Below, one piece after another: positions 1 through 5,384 of a stretch of 7,029 nucleotides of DNA (position 1 is its first letter; each line of letters opens with the position of its first letter). This stretch comes from an uncultured Alphaproteobacteria bacterium (GTDB taxonomy: Bacteria; Pseudomonadota; Alphaproteobacteria; GCA-2731375). A program made the translations under genes and the position numbers. The stretch is from the NCBI GenBank assembly GCA_913049615.1, contig CAJWZI010000071.1:1-7029 (forward strand). The letters run 5' to 3'. The notes beneath the pieces are model-generated. The model was given only the letters and a program-made list of their open reading frames with translations, did no database searches and was not told where the DNA came from.

Positions 1-355
1 TGACCCCACTCACGCCGGGCCACACCCCAGTACGCTCGGGGCTTTGGAACGCCGCCAAACACAACAGGGCCAGCCCGGCGGCTAACAAGAAAAACCCAAC
101 GACAAAGACGGTGGTTCTGGCAATATCGCCGGCCGGGATAGGACGCTCAGGTCGTTCCCGCGCATCGATGTCTGCGTCAAATGCGTCGTTGAGGTACATC
201 CCACCGAGATAAAATAACGTCATGGCGGCCAATAGCGCCGGCGTAGCGGGACTTGTGACCGCAGCACCAGCCAGAACAATGGCCGCCACAGTATTGGTCC
301 AAACCGTTGGTAGATTGGATACTCGACCCAGTTTGAGCGCGACAAGGAGACTCAT
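1..355 (-). CDS. eboC: EboC-like UbiA-family prenyltransferase, 3' end cut by window edge
   Basis: Only the first 118 residues are inside the window; the gene runs off the left edge. The visible part has the UbiA-superfamily signature of intramembrane prenyltransferases: the aspartate-rich motif N56-D57-A58-F59-D60-A61-D62-I63-D64 (NxxxDxxxD, which binds Mg2+ and prenyl diphosphate), followed by R67, R71 and RPIP at 71-74. Hydrophobic helices are seen at about 22-53 and 83-103. The N-terminal stretch GRVSNLPTVWTN (10-21) is typical of the first helix of these enzymes. The start is the ATG at 355, which overlaps the eboE stop in an ATGA arrangement, so translation is probably coupled. The likely site is the inner membrane. 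The EboC name comes from the family together with the neighbouring eboE, eboD, eboB and eboA; the substrate is unknown. Without that context it would simply be a UbiA-type prenyltransferase. Confidence 0.88.
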   Translation of the reverse strand, partial: MSLLVALKLGRVSNLPTVWTNTVAAIVLAGAAVTSPATPALLAAMTLFYLGGMYLNDAFDADIDARERPERPIPAGDIARTTVFVVGFFLLAAGLALLCLAAFQSPERTGVWPGVSGV

Positions 356-1545
356 GATTCAATGATCTCTTTGACCCACTGCAACTCCCTCGCAATGGCA
401 CCCGCCACCGTAACGTTACGATGTTCAGGCGGCAGGACATCCCAGGTGTAGGTCTCAACCTCAAGATGCGTACTCAAAGGCCGACTTCGGTGCAGTTGGA
501 GAATTTCACGAAGAAAATACTGTGTGGTCCCTAAGCCTGGTAATTGCTCAAGAAAAACCGGTACATGAAAATGAATACGCCACTCCCCATTTGAGCTATC
601 CGCCGCGGCCGCAAAAGCCTCAGGCAGATCGAGATAACGGGAGAATTGATCCCCTCGTTTCTCAACCACTTGGTGCAGATACACCGGCTCATCAAATCTG
701 CTAAGGACATTCAGCGCAGCGGGGGTCACTTCGGGCACTCTGATCGCTGAGCTCAATTGAAGCTTTGCGATGGTAATACCTGCCGCGTCGAGATCGGCGA
801 TATTTTGGGTTGGATTCTCAAACTCTACCGCTGCGTGACACACGTCGTAACAAATGCCGAGATGCCGGCGCAGTACACCTTCCGCTATAGGCTTTGTCAT
901 TCCAAGGGATTTGCCCAATTTAGAACACGCCGAGGATGAGAAAAGATACTGATTGAAAAACTGAATCGTTTCCTCGACTGTCTCTAGCAAACAACAAGGT
1001 TCGGGCTCCAACGCGAGAGCAATATGCCGACCCACTCGCGCCTCTATCGCGTACAGGTGAGCGACGTGGGCGATCAGATTCTCTGCAATGCTACTCAAGT
1101 TTCCTTTGGCCCAGGGCTTGAAGGTTCCCGGCACCGTGCTGATACTCCCGATCAGCCCTTCAGGCAACAAGTCCGCCAACAGGTCGGCCAATTCGTTGGT
1201 GTATGTGAGCCGTGCCGGTGAGGTCCAATCCGGCCGGTAGGCGCCGGCTTTTACCTGTTCACCGTGAAAGGGTCCATAAGGGAACCCATTCAGCGTGAAC
1301 ACATAGTGATTACCCGTTTCCAGAAGTTCCAGCAACTGGGCTCGTGGCTCGGGCTGTTGTAAGGCCCTCGAAGCGGCTGCAGACAGGCGAAGACCTACTC
1401 CAAAAGGAGCCTCGCCTGCGACCTCAGTGCGGATCAGCGGTAAATTCTTCTCAAGACCCGCGCGAACCTCGGGCCAGGTATTGCCAGCATGAATATTGGT
1501 GCAGTATGTAAGGTGCCCAAGATCGGGCTCGCCACCCAGGCGCAT
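352..1545 (-). CDS. eboE: EboE-like metabolite traffic protein (TIM-barrel, sugar isomerase/AP-endonuclease-like)
   Basis: This 397-residue protein has the length and hallmark N-terminus of EboE: LTYCTNIHAGNTW at 12-24 near the first strand. It belongs to the xylose isomerase-like / AP endonuclease 2 TIM-barrel superfamily. Candidate metal or catalytic residues lie where such barrels place them: E180 and E182 (LALEPEP), D234 and H237 (CYDVCHAAVEFE), H291, H325 and H327 (RIHFHVPVF), and E362 and E364 (LEVETYTW). No signal peptide is visible, so it is presumably cytoplasmic. The ATG at 1545 directly follows the eboD TAA with no spacer and no clear Shine-Dalgarno, which suggests re-initiation by ribosomes finishing eboD. 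The 3' end overlaps eboC by 4 bp. The chemical reaction of EboE is not established; members are needed for ebo function in metabolite export. The family call is strong, the catalytic reading is inference. Confidence 0.93.
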   Translation of the reverse strand: MRLGGEPDLGHLTYCTNIHAGNTWPEVRAGLEKNLPLIRTEVAGEAPFGVGLRLSAAASRALQQPEPRAQLLELLETGNHYVFTLNGFPYGPFHGEQVKAGAYRPDWTSPARLTYTNELADLLADLLPEGLIGSISTVPGTFKPWAKGNLSSIAENLIAHVAHLYAIEARVGRHIALALEPEPCCLLETVEETIQFFNQYLFSSSACSKLGKSLGMTKPIAEGVLRRHLGICYDVCHAAVEFENPTQNIADLDAAGITIAKLQLSSAIRVPEVTPAALNVLSRFDEPVYLHQVVEKRGDQFSRYLDLPEAFAAAADSSNGEWRIHFHVPVFLEQLPGLGTTQYFLREILQLHRSRPLSTHLEVETYTWDVLPPEHRNVTVAGAIARELQWVKEIIES

Positions 1546-2769
1546 TTAAGGCAACTGCCGAAACTTGAGCCACTCAATCGATTGGGCGATCAGCTGCTCG
1601 TCCATCTCATGAACTTCAATCCCTGTACCGAGGCTGGTAAGAAGCGTAATCGTCAATTCGCCACCCAAGTGTTCGCGAAACTCTCTTAGCCCAGCCAAGA
1701 TCTCCGATTCTCCTTCGGAACGTTTTCGTTCGATCGCGGGATGCCATAGCTTGAAACCCAGATGTTCCAGGAGAAAACAGATTCTGTCTTCAAGTCCCGC
1801 GTCAAGTAATCCAACCAACACAGAGTAACGCGCGTCGAGCGCCAATCCGATGGCCACCGCTTCGCCGTGTCGCAGGTGATAGCGGGTCATGCTTTCTAGC
1901 TTGTGTGCCGACCAATGGCCGTAGTCCAACGGCCGGGCACTACCCATTTCAAACGGATCCCCACCGTGGGCGATCTGGTGCATGTGTAATTTGGCGCAGC
2001 GTTTGATTAACGTCGACATCGCCGCACGATCGAATGTCGCCAGCAGATCTGCATTACGCTCAAGCCAGGTAAAGAATGTGGCATCTCTAATAAGCGCGAC
2101 TTTCACCGCCTCGGCCATGCCAGCAATCTTATCGCGACTCGGGAGTGACACCACAAAATTAAGATCATTCAAAACTGCGAATGGCGGAGCAAAGGTACCG
2201 ACATAATTCTTAACGCCGTAAAGATTGACACCATTCTTCACCCCTACAGCCGAATCGGCCTGAGCAAGCACGGTGGTCGGAATCCGTATATGCCGAATCC
2301 CACGGTGCGCCGTCGCGGCGACCAATCCAACCGCATCCAGCATCGCGCCCCCACCCACTCCGATCACGAAGGAATGGCGATCGATATGATGATCAAAGAT
2401 CACCTGCTGCATTCGCTCAACAAAATGAATGTCCGATTTAACGATCTCGCCTCCTGGCACCTCTACCGGACCGGTGACAAGATCAATCGCGCCGCTGTGA
2501 AACTCGCAATATGCCCTGATATCCCCGAGCAAAGATGGGAATGTCTTGGTTAAACCATCGTCGACGAAGAACACACAGCGGTGTCTTTTATTTTCTTCTA
2601 CCTCGCAAAGTCTATCGCGCAAGGTTCGATTAGACCTGTCGAAAAGCCTCTCGGTGAATGCCACGGGGAATCGGTACGGTACTGAGAATTCCTGCCAGGC
2701 TATATCTGCGGACGTGTGTGAAACCACACCGTCGTCGGCACCAATTCGGCTGGGAGCGGCCTTTAACAT
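1546..2769 (-). CDS. eboD: EboD-like 3-dehydroquinate synthase homologue (sugar phosphate cyclase)
   Basis: This 407-residue protein belongs to the dehydroquinate synthase / sugar phosphate cyclase superfamily (NAD- and metal-dependent). Visible motifs in order: glycine-rich NAD site GVGGGAMLD (137-145), IPTTVLAQADSAVGVKNGVN (163-182), KNYVGTFAPP (187-196), MAEAVK (218-223) with E220 as probable metal ligand, LDYGHWSAHKLE (281-292) with H285 and H289, and HGEAVAIGLALDA (301-313) with H301. E220, H285 and H301 match the metal triad of AroB. An N-terminal extension of about 30 residues precedes the core. It differs from housekeeping AroB (D282 in place of the usual Asn before GH; no obvious C-terminal active-site Lys), so it is probably not the shikimate enzyme but a dedicated EboD making or modifying a cyclic sugar-derived metabolite. 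The ATG at 2769 has TTAAGAG seven bases upstream. It is the first gene of the eboD-eboE-eboC unit. Confidence 0.92.
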   Translation of the reverse strand: MLKAAPSRIGADDGVVSHTSADIAWQEFSVPYRFPVAFTERLFDRSNRTLRDRLCEVEENKRHRCVFFVDDGLTKTFPSLLGDIRAYCEFHSGAIDLVTGPVEVPGGEIVKSDIHFVERMQQVIFDHHIDRHSFVIGVGGGAMLDAVGLVAATAHRGIRHIRIPTTVLAQADSAVGVKNGVNLYGVKNYVGTFAPPFAVLNDLNFVVSLPSRDKIAGMAEAVKVALIRDATFFTWLERNADLLATFDRAAMSTLIKRCAKLHMHQIAHGGDPFEMGSARPLDYGHWSAHKLESMTRYHLRHGEAVAIGLALDARYSVLVGLLDAGLEDRICFLLEHLGFKLWHPAIERKRSEGESEILAGLREFREHLGGELTITLLTSLGTGIEVHEMDEQLIAQSIEWLKFRQLP

Positions 2770-2776
2770 AATAGAA

Positions 2777-2783
2777 CTCTTAA
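2777..2783 (-). promoter_or_regulatory. Ribosome binding site of eboD
   Basis: TTAAGAG on the minus strand, with the AAGAG core seven bases before the ATG at 2769. It is the only reasonable Shine-Dalgarno for the three-gene unit: eboE has none and eboC only a weak AAGAG within eboE. It supports the ATG at 2769 as the start. Confidence 0.6.
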
Positions 2784-2815
2784 GATGCCCTGTTGTTCGA
2801 AAACCCGAGTAAACT

Positions 2816-2835
2816 GGTAGCTAAGCGTCGCTACC
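2816..2835. repeat. Inverted repeat in divergent promoter region
   Basis: The arms GGTAGC (2816-2821) and GCTACC (2830-2835) are perfect inverse complements around an 8-base centre. No T-tract follows on either strand, so it does not look like an intrinsic terminator. Its place between two divergent genes, overlapping the only weak -10 candidate for eboD, fits an operator for a dimeric regulator or a leader hairpin. Short arms of this size can also occur by chance. Confidence 0.35.
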
Positions 2836-2888
2836 GATTGTTCAACCCGAATGTAGGTATTTCTCAACACTGACTCTGGAATTGACTC

Positions 2889-3260
2889 ATGATTATTCTA
2901 AACAGCTTGGTTTGCCTGTTCATGCTCATGTTTGCCCTTTTCCAATATAATGATCCTGATCCCTGGCTGTGGGTAACCATCTATGCCGTCCCTGGCCTCT
3001 GGGCTGGTCTAACCGCTGCCGTTCCGACCCTTACTCGACGAAAAGGTGCGCGCCTGCTGCTTGGTCTTTGCATAGCCCTGGCCCTAGTCGGTGTGGGTTT
3101 TTATTGGCCTGACGTTCCGGGCTTTTGGAATCCGGCTATCTGGTGGCACGGCGACCTTGCCATGACTACGTCCCAGGCGGAATTAGCCCGCGAGGGGATG
3201 GGTATGATAATTGCCCTCGTGGCACTGGTTATCACGTATTTGAGCCACTCGAGGCGCTGA
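2889..3260 (+). CDS. TMEM220-family small membrane protein
   Basis: A 123-residue integral membrane protein, the only plus-strand gene in the window. It carries the hallmark of transmembrane family 220: a first helix (about 3-19) ending in QYNDPDPW (19-26), then helices at roughly 28-46, 55-72 and 103-118. A conserved-looking REGMGM (101-106) begins the last helix, and an aromatic, tryptophan-rich loop (71-87) lies between helices 3 and 4. Its function is unknown in bacteria and poorly known in animals. The start ATG at 2889 has only a weak TGGA about eight bases upstream. It diverges from eboD (119 bp apart) and converges on the cytochrome gene, with only 13 bases between the two stop codons. 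Whether it belongs functionally with ebo or with the dehydrogenase/cytochrome module cannot be told from this window. Confidence 0.85.
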   Translation: MIILNSLVCLFMLMFALFQYNDPDPWLWVTIYAVPGLWAGLTAAVPTLTRRKGARLLLGLCIALALVGVGFYWPDVPGFWNPAIWWHGDLAMTTSQAELAREGMGMIIALVALVITYLSHSRR

Positions 3261-3273
3261 CTTGCGACAATAG

Positions 3274-3687
3274 TCATGGTGAGAATTGATTATTCATCAC
3301 ATAGGTGACGATAGCCCTGCGCTCATCTGTAGAGAAAACGGCTTTCCATGAAGGCATCTTGCGAAACCCATTCGTGATCCGCTTGTAGACAAATTCCGGC
3401 TTGTACTTATAAGGTTTTAATTTCGGCGCCTTACCTGGATAAGCAGAGGCACCGTGACAATGCCGGCATTGCTTCTGCCATAACGACTTACCCAATTCAA
3501 TATTCTTAACATCCGCCATGTACTCAGGTGAGAATACAGCCGCCTCGGCGTCACCTGCAATCACGATGTTCGGTACTGTTAAAACCCAGACCGATAGCAA
3601 TAAGACGATGGCCTGCGGCTGGAATCTCCGCCTGCCATCCTTGCGGTGCTTGATCAAGTCTAGTGGTCCGCTTCGCGTTAGTGACAT
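3274..3687 (-). CDS. Small exported c-type cytochrome (single heme)
   Basis: A 137-residue monoheme cytochrome c. The heme attachment motif is C74-R75-H76-C77-H78, and the likely distal axial ligand is M111 in KMPSW (110-114), the usual order for class I cytochromes. A hydrophobic segment at about 25-43 after a basic stretch (K14-R21) acts as signal peptide or membrane anchor, with a possible cleavage near AEA (47-49). It therefore acts on the periplasmic side. The first 22 residues before the hydrophobic core are long for a signal peptide; a TTG at codon 11 could be the real start, but neither site has a good Shine-Dalgarno and I keep the ATG at 3687. The gene follows the quinoprotein dehydrogenase on the same strand, and an electron-acceptor role is plausible. 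However, a strong terminator lies between them, so they are not a simple operon. Confidence 0.88.
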   Translation of the reverse strand: MSLTRSGPLDLIKHRKDGRRRFQPQAIVLLLSVWVLTVPNIVIAGDAEAAVFSPEYMADVKNIELGKSLWQKQCRHCHGASAYPGKAPKLKPYKYKPEFVYKRITNGFRKMPSWKAVFSTDERRAIVTYVMNNQFSP

Positions 3688-3717
3688 TCGATGGCGCTCA
3701 CACGCTTGTCTTGAATT

Positions 3718-3751
3718 AAAAAATACGCCGCCGACAAAAGCCGGCGGCGTA
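3718..3751 (-). terminator. Intrinsic terminator after the quinoprotein gene
   Basis: On the minus strand a perfect 10-bp GC-rich stem (TACGCCGCCG at 3751-3742 pairing with CGGCGGCGTA at 3733-3724) with an 8-base loop is followed at once by six T residues (3723-3718). This is a textbook Rho-independent terminator 28 bases beyond the dehydrogenase stop and 30 bases before the cytochrome start. It should stop most dehydrogenase transcripts. The cytochrome must be expressed by read-through or from a promoter not recognised here. Confidence 0.93.
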
Positions 3752-3779
3752 CCTTAAGTGTCGACTCGCTGCCTAACCG

Positions 3780-5105
3780 CTAATCGGCAGGTACGATTTT
3801 ATAAATGGTATCCAGCGTTCCCACCGGACCCGTCGTGATCGACGTCAGCGCATACACCTCGCCCGCATTATCTTGAGCAAAGGCTAGAACGTAAGGCAAT
3901 TTACCCGTCTGAGTCTGGCCCAATCCTTTCAACTCGGCGAGATTTGTCACCTCGGCAATTTCCATTGACCATTTACCATCAGCACCTTTGGTCCCCATGA
4001 AAATCTGGCCATCCATCTCGGCAAAACCTTTACTCCAATCACCGAAGATGTATTTACCGTCCCACGCCTTATGAGCGCCGCGGTAAACGTAACCACCTGT
4101 AACGGAAACGCCCTTACAACCGTCTGGTTGCGCGGTGCAGTTGTTGTACTCAAGGATGGGCGCTGCGAGCCCACCTGAATCACACCATGTCGGGTGATTA
4201 TCTGGTTTCTGGTAATCGAAACAATGATTCGCTTCCATTCGACGCCAGCCGTAGTTACCGCCCTTCTCAATCACAGAAATCTCTTCATAGCTGTTTTGTT
4301 GCACATCGCCACAAAACAATGCACCGCTACCTGTATCGAAGGAACAGCGCCACGGATTACGCAGACCAAAAGCATAAATTTCCGGCGCAATGCCGTCTTT
4401 ACCCACAAAGGGATTATCAGCAGGAATGCTGTATGAGCCGGCATCATAGCCGTTAACATCGATACGCAGTATCTTACCGTGTAACACAGACAGATCCTGG
4501 CCGTTTCCCTCGGTCACGTTATGACCGATTCCCCAGTCGTTGGCATAGCCACCGTCACCGGAAGAAATGTAAAGGTATCCATCGGGACCAAAGCCTATCC
4601 AGTGGCCATTATGATTAAACTGCGGCCAATCGATTGCTGTGATGACACGGCCCGAGTTCGCATCGGCCCGATTTGGATCGTCTGCTGAGACCGTGTACTC
4701 CGCCACCGTATTGGTGTGATCCCACCAGAATTCCTTGCCCAGGTCACCCTGAAAGTCAAGATGGCCACTGTAGGCGATGTAGAACTTGCCGTTTTTCGCG
4801 TAGTCTGGATGAAAGGCCAAACCCAGAAGCCCTCTTTCATCAAAATCCTTCCACAGTTGCGGAATATGATTCCGAACATCCAGAAACGGATCACCCTGCA
4901 ACTGACCATTGGGATGCAGAATCTTAATCAAACCGAATTGTTCGATGATGAACTGACGATCATCGCCTGCCGGCTGTACCATCGCTAACGGTGTATTAAT
5001 CTTGCTGACATGCGGCACCATTTTGACTTTGACAGCGCCCGCTGATCCGCTCAGTGCCAGCAATGCGGTAGCGATCGAAACCACTAACATTTTTCGTACT
5101 TGCAT
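3780..5105 (-). CDS. Secreted PQQ-dependent sugar dehydrogenase-like beta-propeller protein
   Basis: A 441-residue protein of the glucose/sorbosone dehydrogenase (GSDH) family, soluble six-bladed quinoprotein propellers that oxidise sugars or other alcohols with PQQ. A signal peptide is clear: M1-K5, a hydrophobic core at 6-20, and probable cleavage after S-A-G-A (21-24). Family motifs in order: GLLGLAFHP (92-100), FNHNGHWIGFGPDGYLYISS (163-182, with H165 the likely catalytic base), GLRNPWR (247-253), GDVQQNSYEEI (266-276), NYGWRR (284-289), SVTGGYVYRG (334-343) and IFGDW (353-357). Six cysteines in the mature part (254, 265, 295, 308, 323, 330) suggest disulfides and fit a periplasmic site. 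No pqq synthesis genes are in the window. Substrate and true PQQ use are not shown by sequence; some relatives lack dehydrogenase activity. It is transcribed alone, from a strong promoter to a strong terminator, between eboB and the cytochrome gene. Confidence 0.9.
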   Translation of the reverse strand: MQVRKMLVVSIATALLALSGSAGAVKVKMVPHVSKINTPLAMVQPAGDDRQFIIEQFGLIKILHPNGQLQGDPFLDVRNHIPQLWKDFDERGLLGLAFHPDYAKNGKFYIAYSGHLDFQGDLGKEFWWDHTNTVAEYTVSADDPNRADANSGRVITAIDWPQFNHNGHWIGFGPDGYLYISSGDGGYANDWGIGHNVTEGNGQDLSVLHGKILRIDVNGYDAGSYSIPADNPFVGKDGIAPEIYAFGLRNPWRCSFDTGSGALFCGDVQQNSYEEISVIEKGGNYGWRRMEANHCFDYQKPDNHPTWCDSGGLAAPILEYNNCTAQPDGCKGVSVTGGYVYRGAHKAWDGKYIFGDWSKGFAEMDGQIFMGTKGADGKWSMEIAEVTNLAELKGLGQTQTGKLPYVLAFAQDNAGEVYALTSITTGPVGTLDTIYKIVPAD

Positions 5106-5113
5106 CTGTAGTT

Positions 5114-5120
5114 CCTCCTT
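5114..5120 (-). promoter_or_regulatory. Strong ribosome binding site of the quinoprotein gene
   Basis: AAGGAGG on the minus strand, the full anti-16S complement, eight bases before the ATG at 5105. It is by far the best Shine-Dalgarno in the window, fixes that start codon and suggests high translation. Confidence 0.9.
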
Positions 5121-5190
5121 AGATTACAGAATCCAACATCACGAACGGTAGGTTAATCCGACATGATGGGGGTGTGAAAACCACAGAAAC

Positions 5191-5219
5191 AATATAGCGA
5201 CTCAGATTAGCCTTGTCTA
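5191..5219 (-). promoter_or_regulatory. Sigma70-like promoter of the quinoprotein gene
   Basis: Reading leftward: -35 box TAGACA (5219-5214), an exact 17-base spacer, then -10 box TATATT (5196-5191). Each hexamer matches consensus at five of six positions. Transcription would start near 5184, giving a leader of about 80 bases before the ATG at 5105. This makes the dehydrogenase independent of the eboA-eboB transcript upstream. Confidence 0.75.
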
Positions 5220-5220
5220 T

Positions 5221-5229
5221 TGTGGATAA
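5221..5229 (-). promoter_or_regulatory. Perfect DnaA-box nonamer next to the -35
   Basis: TTATCCACA on the minus strand is the strong consensus DnaA box. It lies one base upstream of the -35 hexamer of the quinoprotein promoter, a position where bound protein could affect polymerase. I saw only one perfect copy, so this is not an origin; it may be coincidental. Confidence 0.35.
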
Positions 5230-5384
5230 ATGGCCCGTCTCTGGAGTATTCGAGGCTGCGTTGGCGGTGATTTATCCCGTTACCGGTCTCGAACATCCAC
5301 TAGTTGCTAGTAAATAATGGGACGGCGCCCCACCACTTCGGTCAGCAAACCTAAGAAAATACCCTAGAACGCCTGTTTGGGGCC

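Larger units (their letters stand above)
2770..2888. other. Divergent intergenic region between eboD and the TMEM220 gene
   Basis: These 119 bases must carry control signals for eboD (leftward) and for the TMEM220-family gene (rightward). I see no strong sigma70 promoter on either strand. The best leftward candidate is TTGAAC with a 16-base spacer to TAGCTA, only a weak match at -10. A perfect 6-bp inverted repeat sits near the middle at 2816-2835, overlapping that candidate. Regulation from here may need an activator or another sigma factor, but this is inference. Confidence 0.5.
5106..5384. other. Intergenic region between eboB and the quinoprotein gene
   Basis: These 279 bases hold the promoter, DnaA-like box and ribosome binding site listed separately in their lower half. 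The upper half (about 5231-5384), downstream of the eboB stop, contains no convincing gene and no intrinsic terminator: a small palindrome ACTAG-TTG-CTAGT at 5299-5311 has no T-tract. The eboA-eboB message may therefore run on into the dehydrogenase or end by a factor-dependent route. Confidence 0.6.

Noticed and set aside
409..420. Perfect 12-bp palindrome CGTAACGTTACG
   Set aside because: It lies inside the eboE coding sequence with no flanking regulatory context; such palindromes occur by chance.
177..464. A 95-codon minus-strand frame crossing the eboE/eboC junction
   Set aside because: It is in a different frame from the UbiA-like protein that starts at 355 and carries the NxxxDxxxD motif; its sequence is cysteine/arginine-rich shadow.
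1546..2769. Housekeeping aroB (3-dehydroquinate synthase of the shikimate pathway)
   Set aside because: The neighbours are ebo genes, the protein has an N-terminal extension, and it differs at active-site positions; no other shikimate gene is near.
3947..4909. Several open frames of 60-107 codons on both strands within the quinoprotein gene
   Set aside because: They are out-of-frame shadows of a gene with clear family motifs; they are rich in unlikely residue mixes and lack ribosome binding sites and domain motifs.
5299..5311. Small hairpin ACTAG-TTG-CTAGT as a terminator of eboB
   Set aside because: The stem is short and AT-rich, no T-tract follows in the leftward direction, and it lies about 75 bases past the stop.
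2770..5384. Mobile element carrying the three middle genes
   Set aside because: No transposase, integrase, terminal inverted repeats or target-site duplication could be seen at either junction.
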